5,717 nucleotides of DNA from Oscillospiraceae bacterium (GTDB taxonomy: Bacteria > Bacillota > Clostridia > Oscillospirales > Oscillospiraceae). Position numbers and translations under genes: made by a program. Below the pieces are notes generated by a model, which was given only the letters and a program-made list of their open reading frames with translations, did no database searches and was not told where the DNA came from. Positions 5,323 to 5,717 of the stretch are shown here, one piece after another. Location of the stretch: assembly GCA_021199595.1 (NCBI GenBank), contig JAJQHT010000250.1, positions 2,031 through 7,747 on the forward strand, written 5' to 3'. Each line of letters starts with the position of its first letter. Within the stretch, counting starts at the first letter, position 1.

Positions 5323-5717
5323 ATGAAGACTATTGATTTGAAACAGCAGGTGGTGCTGGTAACCGGCGGCACCGGCGGCATCGGCGGGGATATTGTGCGT
5401 ACCCTGCTGGATGCAAACGCCAGGGTGGCCGTTACCTATCGCTCTGAAAAGGCCATGGAGGAGGCCAGGGCCGCCTTTGCCGGGCTGGGAACCGTGGAGT
5501 TCTTCCCCCTGGATATGGAGGACACCGCCGCCATCGACCCCTGTGTGGAGAGCGTCGTCAAGGCCATGGGGCCGATTGCCGGGCTTGTGGAATGCGCCGG
5601 CATGATGGCCGGAAAGGCCGGGCTTGAGCTGACCGTGGAGGAATGGGACAAGCTGATGGATGTGAACGCCCGCGGCAACTTCTTCCTTATGCAGGCGGTG
5701 GTGGAGCAGTCCATGAA
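5323..5717 (+). CDS. SDR-family oxidoreductase, FabG-like, truncated at the right edge
   Basis: The N-terminal 131 residues of a classical short-chain dehydrogenase/reductase, about half of a usual ~245. The Rossmann fold carries TGGTGGIG (14-21), the TGxxxGxG cofactor motif. Arg40 follows the second strand with no Asp at its end, which favours NADP(H). LDM (63-65) supplies the Asp that contacts adenine. Asn115 in VNARGNFF is the fourth catalytic residue. The Ser and Tyr-x-x-x-Lys part lies beyond the window. The usual NNAG motif reads ECAG (90-93), a departure at the second Asn. The substrate cannot be deduced; FabG-like 3-oxoacyl-ACP reductase is only the nearest familiar relative. The ATG at 5323 has GGAGG at 5311-5315, 7 nt upstream. 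It follows mnmG by 48 bp with no terminator and no clear promoter between, so co-transcription is possible. Confidence 0.9.
   Translation, partial: MKTIDLKQQVVLVTGGTGGIGGDIVRTLLDANARVAVTYRSEKAMEEARAAFAGLGTVEFFPLDMEDTAAIDPCVESVVKAMGPIAGLVECAGMMAGKAGLELTVEEWDKLMDVNARGNFFLMQAVVEQSM

Noticed and set aside
1..5717. CRISPR array, tRNA or rRNA genes, insertion sequences, phage or toxin-antitoxin genes
   Set aside because: No spaced repeats, cloverleaf, transposase or relevant motifs seen on either strand.

Overview
The window looks like a housekeeping segment of a Clostridia chromosome (Bacillota). My best guess is an Oscillospiraceae-like gut anaerobe. This is inferred from GC-rich genes set in AT-rich intergenic regions, strong GGAGG ribosome-binding sites, a CIRCE heat-shock operator, a MetA of the acetyl-CoA type, and the style of the MnmG protein. 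No taxonomic search was possible.

Layout. Minus strand, right to left: metY (2567-1284), metA (1282-341) and the start of a nucleotidyltransferase gene (338 to the left edge). They form a tight operon with gaps of 1 and 2 nt. MetA should acetylate homoserine, and MetY should replace the acetyl group with sulfide to give homocysteine, so the pair is a direct-sulfhydrylation methionine module. The operon has an extended -10 promoter near 2674-2702 and a leader of about 100 nt with a strong bulged hairpin. Plus strand: hsp20 (2883-3299), a small heat-shock protein with a CIRCE operator and a second palindrome over its promoter; two consecutive terminator-like hairpins (3313-3391); mnmG (3454-5274), the tRNA wobble-uridine modification enzyme; and a truncated SDR oxidoreductase (5323 to the right edge).

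The first ~101 bases are about 90% G+C with a run of 16 C. They do not continue the nucleotidyltransferase protein sensibly, and look like sequencing or assembly artefact at a contig end.

I found no convincing new multigene system. The points most worth checking are in the non-coding DNA: the unexplained 33-bp palindrome at the hsp20 promoter and the placement of CIRCE, a probable leaderless mnmG mRNA, the structured metY leader, and a direct repeat at the metY promoter.
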